Of a stretch of 64,000 bases of DNA, positions 13,846 through 21,183 are shown piece after piece. Source of the stretch: JBDSSS01 sp963764195 (lineage in GTDB: Bacteria; Actinomycetota; Actinomycetes; Actinomycetales; Dermatophilaceae); contig CAVXRG010000010.1 of NCBI GenBank assembly GCA_963764195.1, forward strand, positions 806,001-870,000, in the 5' to 3' direction. Under the pieces are notes generated by a model. That model made no database searches. It was not told where the DNA came from and worked only from the letters and a program-made list of their open reading frames with translations. A program made the position numbers and the translations under genes. The first letter of the stretch is position 1; each line of letters opens with the position of its first letter.

Positions 13846-14469
13846 ATGGGACTCACCCGCTCGATCGTCATCGGCTCGATCGTCGGGAGCGCGGCGGCCG
13901 GCGGCATCTACGCCGCCGTCGCCGCCCCGGCGACGCCCCCTCAGCCGGCGGCGGTCGCCCGGGTCTCGGCGACGCCCGCGGACCGCGTGGAGCAGGCCCA
14001 AGCTGCGGCGCCCGCTCCGGTCCCGGTGTTCACCACCGTCGTGGCAGCGCCGTGCACCGCCCCGGCCGTGCTCGTCGACGAAGTCTGCGTGACCCACGTC
14101 CAGGGCCACCCCACGGTGCTCCCCGCCGCCCCGGCCCCGCGCGCCGCGTCCGCCGCCGCGGCGCCGGCATCGGCGGCCGCCCGGCCGGTCACCCCCGCCG
14201 CACCGCGAGCCGCGGCGACTGCGGTGGGCCGCCCCACGGGGACGCCGGCCCCCCAGCCCGCCGCCCCTCGGCCCGCTCCCCCCGCGCCGCGGACCGGTGA
14301 GGACCAGGGTGAGGACCAGGGTGAGGACCACGGCCGGGAGACCGAGCACGCCGAGGACCACGGCCCGGAGACCGAGCACGCCGAGGACCACGGCCCGGAG
14401 ACCGAGCACGCCGGCGACCACTCCCCGGCGTCGTCGCGCGCGGCGTCAGGCGCGAACGCCACGCCATGA
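13846..14469 (+). CDS. exported protein with His/Glu/Asp repeat tail
   Basis: Unrecognised 207-aa protein. An N-terminal hydrophobic segment (MGLTRSIVIGSIVGSAAAGG) indicates export or anchoring. Residues about 60-90 hold two cysteines (VVAAPCTAPAVLVDEVCVTHV) that could form a disulfide or a metal site. An Ala/Pro-rich stretch follows, and the C-terminus repeats GEDQ/GEDH and then ETEHAEDHGP units about three times, giving a His- and acid-rich tail that could bind metal ions; this is inferred from composition only. The repeats are encoded by tandem DNA copies. It is divergent from the redox operon and tail-to-tail (14 bases) with the histidine kinase. Confidence 0.6.
   Translation: MGLTRSIVIGSIVGSAAAGGIYAAVAAPATPPQPAAVARVSATPADRVEQAQAAAPAPVPVFTTVVAAPCTAPAVLVDEVCVTHVQGHPTVLPAAPAPRAASAAAAPASAAARPVTPAAPRAAATAVGRPTGTPAPQPAAPRPAPPAPRTGEDQGEDQGEDHGRETEHAEDHGPETEHAEDHGPETEHAGDHSPASSRAASGANATP
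14296..14420 (+). repeat. in-frame tandem repeats encoding the His/Glu tail
   Basis: Three 12-base units (GGTGAGGACCAG, 14296-14331, the last ending in C) are followed by 30-base units beginning ACCGAGCACGCC at 14341 and 14371 (identical) and a partial third at 14401. All units keep the reading frame, so copy number can change without disrupting the protein. Confidence 0.9.
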
Positions 14470-14483
14470 GGCACCCCGGCGCG

Positions 14484-15770
14484 TCAGCCGCGCGGGCGCA
14501 GCGGGAGGGCGACCTCGACGGCCAGCCCGCCGAGGTCGGAGTGCCCGAGCGACACCGTGCCTCCAGCGCCTTCGGCGATCCGTCGGGCGATGTCGAGGCC
14601 GAGCCCCGAGGAGCCGGTGCCGCTCCGGCCACGCTCCACCGAGTCCTCGCGCGCCCCCGGCCCACCATCTGCCACGACGATCAGCACCCTCGGTCCGTCG
14701 AACGTCACCGACACGGTCACGGCGGCGCCCTCCGGAGTGTGCGCGAAGACGTTGTCGAGCAGCACGTCGACGACGTCGGCGACGTCCTCCCGCGCGAGAG
14801 CCACCGGCGCAGGTGCCGCCGGGGTGCTGATCTCGAAGACACGTCCCTGGTCCTGTGCGAGGGGCTCCCAGAAGGCGGCTCGCGCGCGCACCACCGGAGT
14901 GAGGTCGCACCCGGTCGGCAGCGCGGTGCGCAGGGGGCGGCGGGCCTCCCGCACGATGGTGTCGACGCTGCGCTGCAGCTCGTCGACGTGGTGGCGCAGT
15001 CGGGACGACACCTCGGGATCGGCGACGAGGTCGGTGTCGAGGCGCAGGGCGGTCACCGGCGTGCGGAGGCGGTGCCCGAGGTCGGCAACGGACTCGCGCT
15101 CGGCCGCCACGAGCACGTCGATCCGGTCGGCGAGCTGGTTGAGGGCGCCCGCCAGCTCGACGGTCTCGGGTGGTCCGGTGAGCTCGGCGCGGGTCCCGAG
15201 CTCACCCTCACGAATGCGGTGGGCCACCGCCGCGAGATCGGTCACCGGCACGCTGACCCGCCTCCCGAGGCGCAGGGCGATGACGGCCGCTGCCCCGACG
15301 AGGAGCAGGCCGAGACCGATGATCGTCGCCCAGGCGGCCGCGACGCCCTGCCGCAGCTCGGCGTCGGTCACCGAGGACTCGACGACCGAGATCCCGGCCT
15401 CGGTCTGCACCGGGATGATGATGTCGAGGCCCTCGTCGGTGCGCTCGGTCGACGCCGCCCGGGTGGAGCGGGCGAGCGCCACCTCCGACGTCTCGTCACC
15501 GGCCGAGTCGTCCCGGCCGAGGACCCGCCCCGTCGGGGTGTGGACGGCGACGACCATCCCCTGGGCCGTGAACAGGGCGAGTGCCTGGGACAGCACGCTC
15601 TCGCTGTCGACGCTCGCGACGAGGGTGGCGACGCTCTGGGCCTGCTGCCGCGCACGGTTGGTGGCTCGGTCCTCGGCCAGGTTGGCAACGAGGACGCAGA
15701 GCGGCACGATGAAGGCGATGACGACGGCCGACGTCGTCGCGGCGACGAGCCACGTGATCTGGCGCCGCAT
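14484..15770 (-). CDS. sensor histidine kinase
   Basis: Membrane sensor of a two-component system, 428 aa. A first transmembrane helix (about 7-29) and a second (about 180-205) flank an extracytoplasmic sensor domain of roughly 150 residues; a HAMP segment follows. The phospho-acceptor box is DLGHRLRTPVTALRL with His233, and the ATPase has DVLLDNVFAHTPEGA (N box), ADGGPGA (G1) and GSSGLGLDIARRIAEGAGG (G2). Its ATG shares one base with the response regulator's stop (TGATG), so they form a pair. Lying between the His-rich protein and the regulator inside the redox insertion, it probably senses a cell-envelope signal (metal, redox or damage); the ligand is unknown. Confidence 0.93.
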   Translation of the reverse strand: MRRQITWLVAATTSAVVIAFIVPLCVLVANLAEDRATNRARQQAQSVATLVASVDSESVLSQALALFTAQGMVVAVHTPTGRVLGRDDSAGDETSEVALARSTRAASTERTDEGLDIIIPVQTEAGISVVESSVTDAELRQGVAAAWATIIGLGLLLVGAAAVIALRLGRRVSVPVTDLAAVAHRIREGELGTRAELTGPPETVELAGALNQLADRIDVLVAAERESVADLGHRLRTPVTALRLDTDLVADPEVSSRLRHHVDELQRSVDTIVREARRPLRTALPTGCDLTPVVRARAAFWEPLAQDQGRVFEISTPAAPAPVALAREDVADVVDVLLDNVFAHTPEGAAVTVSVTFDGPRVLIVVADGGPGAREDSVERGRSGTGSSGLGLDIARRIAEGAGGTVSLGHSDLGGLAVEVALPLRPRG

Positions 15771-16459
15771 CAGGTGGGCTCCCCGGGCGGCGACAGCCGG
15801 ACGCCCACGCCGCGGATGCTGTGGAGGTAGGACGGATGGGCAGCCGACTCCCCGAGCTTGCGACGCAGCCAGGACAGGTGGACGTCGACGGTGCGCTCAC
15901 CTCCCCCGTAGACCTGCTGCCACACCTCGGCCAGGATCTCGCGCTTCGTGACGACCTCGCCGGCCCGGCTCGCGAGGAAGAGCAGCAGGTCGAACTCCCG
16001 CCGCGAGAGCTCCAGGGCGTTTCCGTCGAGCGCCACCGCCCGGCTGGTGGGGTCGATCTCGAGCCCGCCCACGACGACGCGCTCGTCCGTGGTGCCGGCT
16101 CCTCCGCGCCGCAGGACCGCCCGCATCCGGGCCTCGAGCCGGTCGAGCGTGAACGGCTTGGCGACGTAGTCGTCGGCGCCGGCGTCGAGCGCCCGCACGA
16201 CCGACGCGTCGTCGTCGAGGGCGGTGACAACGATGACCGGGGTGGCGCTCACGGCACGGAGCATCGTCAGCACCCGCTGGCCGTCGACGTCGGGCAGACC
16301 GAGGTCGAGCAGGATGAGGTCGGGCTGCTCGTTGAGCGCCTGCTCCAACCCGCCGAGCCCGGTCGCGGCGCTCGTCACCGCGTGACCGCGGCTCGCGAGC
16401 GATCGCACGAGCGAGCCCCGGATCGCGGGGTCGTCCTCGATGACGAGCACGTGGGTCAC
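15770..16459 (-). CDS. OmpR/PhoB-family response regulator
   Basis: Cytosolic DNA-binding regulator partnered with the adjacent kinase. With GTG 16459 the protein is 229 aa: receiver acidic pair D9-D10, phospho-acceptor Asp52 (LLDLGLPDVDG), Lys101 (VAKPF), and a C-terminal winged helix (LELSRREFDLLLFLASRAG, then RTVDVHLSWLRRKLGE and IRGVGVRL). GTG 16459 follows TACGGT by seven bases, fitting a leaderless transcript; longer starts to 16546 would add a sequence atypical of the family. It is divergent from the anchored protein gene at 16510, which may be a target, along with the redox operon. Confidence 0.93.
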   Translation of the reverse strand: MTHVLVIEDDPAIRGSLVRSLASRGHAVTSAATGLGGLEQALNEQPDLILLDLGLPDVDGQRVLTMLRAVSATPVIVVTALDDDASVVRALDAGADDYVAKPFTLDRLEARMRAVLRRGGAGTTDERVVVGGLEIDPTSRAVALDGNALELSRREFDLLLFLASRAGEVVTKREILAEVWQQVYGGGERTVDVHLSWLRRKLGESAAHPSYLHSIRGVGVRLSPPGEPT

Positions 16460-16466
16460 GAAGGTC

Positions 16467-16472
16467 ACCGTA
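16467..16472 (-). promoter_or_regulatory. candidate -10 for the response regulator-kinase operon
   Basis: TACGGT (minus strand) matches TAnnnT and ends seven bases before GTG 16459, consistent with leaderless transcription. The divergent gap to the gene at 16510 is only 50 bases, so the two promoters would overlap. No good -35 is seen. Confidence 0.3.
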
Positions 16473-16509
16473 CGCCCGGCGGTCGTCCGCAGGCTCGACG
16501 GCGGTCCCG

Positions 16510-17301
16510 GTGAGCGCGCGGAGGCGGCCCGCGGCCCACGGGGCACTGAGAATGCTGCTCGGCTGGGTGGTCGTCGTCGTCGTCACCGCCGTCGTGACGA
16601 CCTGGGTCGTGACCGGGGTCGGCCAGGACGTGGCGGGTGAGCTCGATCAGTCGTTGCCCACGCTCGCGGCGCTCGCGGCCACGCCACCCGTGGGCGTCGT
16701 CACCGAGCCGCCGGCGGCCGCGACGACGCCTACCGGGCCCCCCGGCGGTGCCGCTGCGCCGTCCGTGACCCCGAGCGCGGGCGCAGGGGCCGATGGACCG
16801 GTTCGCGGCACTGCGGAACCGTCCGCAACGTCCCTCGTCGCCACCGGGGGCCCAGGTGGCTCAGGTAGCTCGGGCGGCTCAGGTAGCTCGGGCGGCTCGG
16901 GCGGCACAGGGCGGTCCACGGACCAGGCCGGGGCGGGCCCGAAGCGGACACCCACGCCGCCCGTGCGGACGGGGTCCCCCGTCCCACCCGCGAGCCATCG
17001 GGCCTCGCCTCCGACACCAGCGGCATCCCCGGCACCGACCGGCCCTGTCAAGTCGGCGACGCGGCCACCGGACCCCGCGACCGCCACCTTCTCCGTGCCG
17101 GGCGGCACCCTCGCCGTGCGCTGCCGCGACGGTGGGCCCGTGACCCGGTCGGTCACCCCGGCTGACGGGTACAGGTTCGAGGTCGAGGTCGACCGCGAGA
17201 AGGCGACCGTCCGGGTGGTCTTCTCGAACGAGTCCCGGGAGGACCACCTCGCGGTGACCTGCCGCGGAGCGGTCCCGGTCCGTACCTCCGCCGGGGACTG
17301 A
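16510..17301 (+). CDS. membrane-anchored low-complexity protein with C-terminal domain
   Basis: Unrecognised 263-aa protein starting at GTG 16510. One transmembrane segment (about 15-36, MLLGWVVVVVVTAVVTTWVV) is followed by a Pro/Ala/Gly/Ser-rich stalk that includes GSSGGSG repeats encoded by an 18-base tandem repeat (16858-16893). A compact C-terminal domain of about 70 residues follows: ATFSVPGGTLAVRCRDG through DHLAVTCRGA, with two cysteines likely to be disulfide-bonded outside the cell. Similar anchored proteins occur beside actinobacterial two-component systems, so it may be an accessory sensor or regulated output. It converges on nusA with a 65-base gap in which no terminator is obvious. 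Confidence 0.6.
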   Translation: MSARRRPAAHGALRMLLGWVVVVVVTAVVTTWVVTGVGQDVAGELDQSLPTLAALAATPPVGVVTEPPAAATTPTGPPGGAAAPSVTPSAGAGADGPVRGTAEPSATSLVATGGPGGSGSSGGSGSSGGSGGTGRSTDQAGAGPKRTPTPPVRTGSPVPPASHRASPPTPAASPAPTGPVKSATRPPDPATATFSVPGGTLAVRCRDGGPVTRSVTPADGYRFEVEVDREKATVRVVFSNESREDHLAVTCRGAVPVRTSAGD

Positions 17302-17366
17302 GCGGCGCGGTCCCACCGGCATCCGGCATCGGGCCAAGGCCGACCTTCGACGACCGACCAGTGAAG

Positions 17367-18413
17367 TCAGTCGGCCGCCGGGTCTGCCGAGACGGCCCCC
17401 TCGGGGCGGCGTCCGGCGTCGGTGTCCGGACGGATGTCGATCCGCCAGCCGGTGAGCTTCGCGGCGAGGCGGGCGTTCTGCCCCTCCTTGCCGATAGCGA
17501 GGCTGAGCTGGTAGTCGGGGACGATGACCCGGGCCGTCCGGGCCTTGGCGTCGACGATCTCGACCGACTGGACGCGCGCGGGCGACAGGGCGGCGGCGAC
17601 GAACGCCGCCGGGTCCTCGGCGTAGTCGACGATGTCGATCTTCTCGCCGCGCAGCTCGCTCATCACGGCGCGCACGCGAGCGCCCATCGGGCCGATGCAC
17701 GCGCCCTTGGCGTTGACGCCGGCCACCCTCGAGTGCACGGCGATCTTCGATCGGTGCCCGGCCTCGCGCGCCAGCGCCGCGATCTCGACGGTGCCGTCGG
17801 CGATCTCGGGGACCTCGAAGCGGAACAGGGTGCGCACGAGGTTGGGGTGCGTGCGCGAGAGGCTGACCTGCGGTCCCTTGGGTCCGCGCTTGACGCTGAC
17901 GACGAAGCAGCGCAGCCGCTCGCCGTGGACGTAGCGCTCACCCGGCACCTGCTCGGCGAGCGGGAGGATCCCCTCGATCGTGCCGAAGTCGACGAGGACG
18001 TTGCGTGGGTCCTGGCTCTGCTGGATGACGCCGGAGATGACATCGCCCTCACGGCCCTTGAAGTCACCGAGGATCGCCTCGTCCTCGAGGTCGCGCAGGC
18101 GCTGGACGATCACCTGGCGCGCGGTCGAGGCCGCGATGCGGCCGAACCCGGCGGGAGTGTCGTCGAACTCGGGACCGGGCTCCCCGCGCAGGGGGCGCTC
18201 GCCCTCCTCGGCGGGAAGCAGGTCACCCTCCTCCCGCGCCCACACGATGACGTGGCCCGTCTTGCGGTCGAGCTCGACGCGGGAGTCGCGGTAGCTGCCG
18301 TCGGTGCGGTGATAGGCGACGAGGAGAGCCTGCTCGATGGCCGGGATGAGCACGTCGAGACTGATGTCCCGCTCGCGCTCGAGGCCGCGCAGGGCGGCGA
18401 GGTCGATGTCCAT
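17367..18413 (-). CDS. nusA: transcription termination/antitermination factor NusA
   Basis: RNA polymerase-associated factor controlling pausing, termination and antitermination. The 348-aa protein has an N-terminal domain (MDIDLAALRGLERERDISLDVLIPAIEQ), an S1 domain (GRDVISGVIQQ-like region around 130-200), and KH domains with GACIGPMGARVRAVMSELRGEKID and SLAIGKEGQNARLAAKLTGWRIDI. It lacks the acidic C-terminal repeats of enterobacterial NusA, as is usual in actinobacteria. ATG 18413 shares one base with rimP's stop. Downstream of nusA the operon is interrupted: ylxR-infB lie 7.5 kb away. Confidence 0.96.
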   Translation of the reverse strand: MDIDLAALRGLERERDISLDVLIPAIEQALLVAYHRTDGSYRDSRVELDRKTGHVIVWAREEGDLLPAEEGERPLRGEPGPEFDDTPAGFGRIAASTARQVIVQRLRDLEDEAILGDFKGREGDVISGVIQQSQDPRNVLVDFGTIEGILPLAEQVPGERYVHGERLRCFVVSVKRGPKGPQVSLSRTHPNLVRTLFRFEVPEIADGTVEIAALAREAGHRSKIAVHSRVAGVNAKGACIGPMGARVRAVMSELRGEKIDIVDYAEDPAAFVAAALSPARVQSVEIVDAKARTARVIVPDYQLSLAIGKEGQNARLAAKLTGWRIDIRPDTDAGRRPEGAVSADPAAD

Positions 18414-19009
18414 CAGTGGTCCTCCTCGGTGGCGGACACGTCGGCGTCCGCGGGGGCGTGGTCGACGGACGGGTCGTCCGCGTCCCGTCCGTCCGTGCTG
18501 CTGTCATGGTGGGTGAACTCGACCTGGACGGTGCCGCGCTCGACATCTGCGACGGCGACGGTCACCCGGCGCGCCGGGGTCTTCTTCGTGGGGGGCACGT
18601 CGAGCTCGAGCCGGTCGGGGCCGACCTCGACGAGGCGACCGGTGTCGGTGCCGTTGAGGTGGCGAACCTCGATGAGACGCCCGACCTGACGCCGGAACTG
18701 GTCGCGGGCGGTGAGGGCGCGACCCACCCCGGGCGAGGACACCTCGAGCACGTAGGGGGCCGAGCCCATCACGTCACTCTCCTCGAGCGCCCCGTCGACC
18801 GCACGGCTCGCATCGGCCACGTCGTCGAGCGTGAGGGCGGTGACCCGGCTCGTGCCATCGGAGGGCTCGAGGTCGCTGATGTCACGGTCGACGAGCACCC
18901 GCACGAGGCGACGCTTGCCGGCGAGCGAGACGCTCACGTCCTCCACCACGACTCCCAGCGGGGCGAGGGCGGTCTCGAGGACCGCTCTGATCTCCTGGTC
19001 GGTGCTCAT
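18413..19009 (-). CDS. rimP: ribosome maturation factor RimP
   Basis: Helps 30S subunit assembly. The 198-aa protein has the core VVVEDVSVSLAGKRRLVRVLVDRD, then VADASRAVDGALEESDVMGSAPYVLEVSSPGVGRALT and RLIEVRHLNG, followed by an acidic tail (about 165-198) not needed for the fold. AGGAGG precedes ATG 19009. It heads the rimP-nusA transcript, with a TAGAGT -10 candidate and a small hairpin in the leader. Confidence 0.93.
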   Translation of the reverse strand: MSTDQEIRAVLETALAPLGVVVEDVSVSLAGKRRLVRVLVDRDISDLEPSDGTSRVTALTLDDVADASRAVDGALEESDVMGSAPYVLEVSSPGVGRALTARDQFRRQVGRLIEVRHLNGTDTGRLVEVGPDRLELDVPPTKKTPARRVTVAVADVERGTVQVEFTHHDSSTDGRDADDPSVDHAPADADVSATEEDH

Positions 19010-19044
19010 GGACGGCGCCTCCTGCTCTTCTCGAATGTTCGGGA

Positions 19045-19083
19045 CGTCGTGCAGCGCACGACGGACCGTGTGCCACCACTCTA
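19045..19083 (-). promoter_or_regulatory. rimP-nusA promoter -10 candidate and leader hairpin
   Basis: TAGAGT (19083-19078, minus strand) is a good TAnnnT -10, placing the transcription start near 19071. The leader then contains an 8-bp stem with three-base loop (19045-19052 with 19056-19063; arm CGTCGTGC) and the 12-mer ATTCGAGAAGAG (19036-19025) shared with the rbfA leader. NusA autoregulation of this operon is known in other bacteria; whether this hairpin takes part is unknown. Confidence 0.4.
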
Positions 19084-19134
19084 ACGGCGTCGGCGGTGCA
19101 CCGACGACGCCGAGGCCCGTGCGAGGATCTCGGC

Positions 19135-20115
19135 ATGGACGGCGACACCCGGGGGCGAGAGCCGCACGCCGTAGCCCGTCCCGAGCGCCTGCCCCGCGTG
19201 CCGTGGTGGGACGCCCCGGTCTCCCGGCGCGGTGTCGTGGCCGCGGCGACGCTCGGCGCCGTCACCGTGCTCGCCGGCTGCGGAGTGCGCCTCGACCTCC
19301 CCCCGGATCCCGCCCCGACGCCGACGCGCCGACCTGCGCCGGACGAGCGCTATCTGCTGTCCGTCATCGCCGACCTGACTGACGTCGTCGCGTCCGAGCG
19401 TCGCCTCGTCGACTCCGGTGCGGCCGGGACGGTCGTGCCCACCCTGCTCCCGCTGCACGAGCGCCAGGTCACCGTCCTCGTCGGCAGACTGACCAACGAC
19501 GGGGTGCCGACGACGGCCATCCCGACGGCAGCCGCACCGGGGACCGGCGCAGCGAGCACCCCGGCTCAGCTGGCCACCCGCCTGGCCGACCTGACAGCCA
19601 AGGACTGGACCGAGCTCGCCGCCGCGTCCCCGAGCACCCGCGAGCTCGTCGCGGCGGCCTACGGCACGAGACTCGCGGGTGCCGGGCTGCTCGGGCTCCC
19701 GATCACCGCCCCGACCACCCCGACCCCCGCGCGGCCGGCGCTGGTGGAACGGACCGCCCCGCTCGTCTACGCCTTCGAGGTCGTCGCGGCCCAGTCGACG
19801 GGGAGGGCCCGCGAGCGGGCCCTCGCGACCCTGTCGGAGCTGCGCCGGCTGCTCGAGGACGTCGCCGGCCTCCCCGGAGCCACGCCCGAGCTCCCCGGCG
19901 GCTGGGCGCTCCCCTTCCCGGTCACGACCCCCGACGAGGCCGCCCGGTTGGCCACCCGGACGCTGTCCACGGCAGCCGCCACGGCTACCGACGCGGCCGG
20001 GCCGTCCCCCACCGGCGCCACCCTCGAGGACGTCGCGCGCTGGAGCGCCCGGATCCAGGCCCTCGCCACCACGTGGGGTGTGCCCCTCGTGGCCTTCCCG
20101 GGGACGGCACGATGA
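19135..20115 (+). CDS. DUF4439 ferritin-like-fold lipoprotein
   Basis: A 326-aa exported protein of the DUF4439 type, a ferritin-like helical domain found in actinobacteria next to rimP. ATG 19135 gives a leader with a twin-arginine-like SRRGVVAAATLGAVTVLAGC, combining a Tat-like and a lipobox signal. Two helical regions follow: one with LLSVIADLTDVVASERRLVD, and a C-terminal domain with LVERTAPLVYAFEVVAAQST and ARERALATLSELRRLLEDVA. Whether it binds metal is not clear; the classical ferritin Glu/His ligands are not obvious. It overlaps the kinase gene by four bases (ATGA). Confidence 0.75.
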   Translation: MDGDTRGREPHAVARPERLPRVPWWDAPVSRRGVVAAATLGAVTVLAGCGVRLDLPPDPAPTPTRRPAPDERYLLSVIADLTDVVASERRLVDSGAAGTVVPTLLPLHERQVTVLVGRLTNDGVPTTAIPTAAAPGTGAASTPAQLATRLADLTAKDWTELAAASPSTRELVAAAYGTRLAGAGLLGLPITAPTTPTPARPALVERTAPLVYAFEVVAAQSTGRARERALATLSELRRLLEDVAGLPGATPELPGGWALPFPVTTPDEAARLATRTLSTAAATATDAAGPSPTGATLEDVARWSARIQALATTWGVPLVAFPGTAR

Positions 20116-21044
20116 CCCGTGACCTCGTGCCGGCGCACTTCGCCCATGCCGTCTCCGCCTACCCCGCCGACGGGTGGAGCTCCGGCGAGGACTGGGTCGT
20201 GGGCCTGCCCGGCCTGCTCGCCGACCTGCTCGCCGAGTGGGAGCTCGAGCCGATCGGGCCGTCGCTCTTCGGGGCGTGTGCGATCGCCGTGCCCGTGCGC
20301 CTGCTCGGGTCCGGTCGGGACGCGGCGGGGGTGAGCGGCGAGGCGGTGCTCAAGGTCGGCTGGCCGCATCCCGAGGCCGCCACGGAGTCGATCGCCCTCC
20401 AGGCCTGGAACGGCCGCGGGGCGGCGCGGCTGCTGCGGGCCGACCCCGCCCGCTTCGCCCTGCTCCTCGAGCGACTCCAGCAGCGCGACCTCACCGGCGT
20501 CGACATCGACGAGGCGTGCGAGGTGCTCGGCGGCCTGCTCGCGACCCTGCGTCGACCGGCCCATCCCCGGATCCCCCGCCTCGACGACTGGGCCACCCGC
20601 CAGGCGGTCGAGCTGCGCGCGGCCCCACCCGTCATTCCCCGGCGCTACCTCGACCAGGCGTCCGCGCTGGCGAGGGAGCTCGTCACGCGCCGGCCGGCGG
20701 ACGAGCGCCTGCTCCACACCGACCTGCACTACACGAACGTGCTGGCCGCCTACCGCTCCCCGTGGCTCGCGATCGACCCCAAGCCGATGGCCGGGGACGC
20801 CGCCTTCGAGGTGGCACCCGCACTGTGGAACCGCGCCGCCGAGCTCGGCACCGGCGCCCAGATCCGCTGGTCGCTGAGGCGACGGCTCGAGATCATCTGC
20901 GAGCGGTCGGGCATCGACGAGGGACGCGCCCGGGCCTGGACGATCGTGCGCGAGGCCGACAACGCGGTCGACCTCGCGGGCGACCCGGGGGCCCGCGACC
21001 GGATCAGCCTCGCGGTGATGATCATCAAGGCGATGAACGACTGA
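20112..21044 (+). CDS. APH(6)/hydroxyurea-type phosphotransferase
   Basis: Protein-kinase-fold phosphotransferase of the family that includes streptomycin 6-kinases. The 310-aa sequence has AVLKVGW (ATP-binding Lys), the catalytic loop LLHTDLHYTNVL, and AIDPKPMAGDAAFEVAPALW with the metal-binding Asp. ATG 20112 is coupled to the DUF4439 gene. It lies in a chromosomal housekeeping context without mobile elements, so it is more likely an intrinsic small-molecule kinase than an acquired resistance gene; the substrate is not predictable from sequence. Confidence 0.85.
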   Translation: MTRDLVPAHFAHAVSAYPADGWSSGEDWVVGLPGLLADLLAEWELEPIGPSLFGACAIAVPVRLLGSGRDAAGVSGEAVLKVGWPHPEAATESIALQAWNGRGAARLLRADPARFALLLERLQQRDLTGVDIDEACEVLGGLLATLRRPAHPRIPRLDDWATRQAVELRAAPPVIPRRYLDQASALARELVTRRPADERLLHTDLHYTNVLAAYRSPWLAIDPKPMAGDAAFEVAPALWNRAAELGTGAQIRWSLRRRLEIICERSGIDEGRARAWTIVREADNAVDLAGDPGARDRISLAVMIIKAMND

Positions 21045-21112
21045 CGGCTCTGGGCACCTCCTGGCCACCTCTCCGGTGACTTCGCACGACCTCGGACGAC
21101 GTCGCGTCAAAT

Positions 21113-21145
21113 CGTTTCGATTTCGACGTCGAAACGTTCTACGAT
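21113..21145 (+). promoter_or_regulatory. MATE gene promoter with palindromic operator candidate
   Basis: A perfect 14-base palindrome, TTTCGACGTCGAAA (21121-21134), is nested in a wider inverted repeat, CGTTTCGA (21113-21120) and TCGAAACG (21129-21136). TACGAT (21140-21145) follows at -10 position, so the palindrome occupies the spacer where a dimeric MarR- or TetR-type repressor would block RNA polymerase. No regulator gene is adjacent; it would have to be encoded elsewhere. Confidence 0.55.
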
Positions 21146-21183
21146 CGACACCTCCCCCCCTTCGTCGTTGAAAGGCATTTCCG

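Noticed and set aside
9866..17301. A prophage or integrative element between nusA and ylxR
   Set aside because: No integrase, phage structural gene, tRNA end or flanking direct repeat was found; base composition is like the neighbours.
20112..21044. Acquired aminoglycoside resistance gene
   Set aside because: No mobile element and an operon with a core actinobacterial lipoprotein; an intrinsic kinase is more likely.
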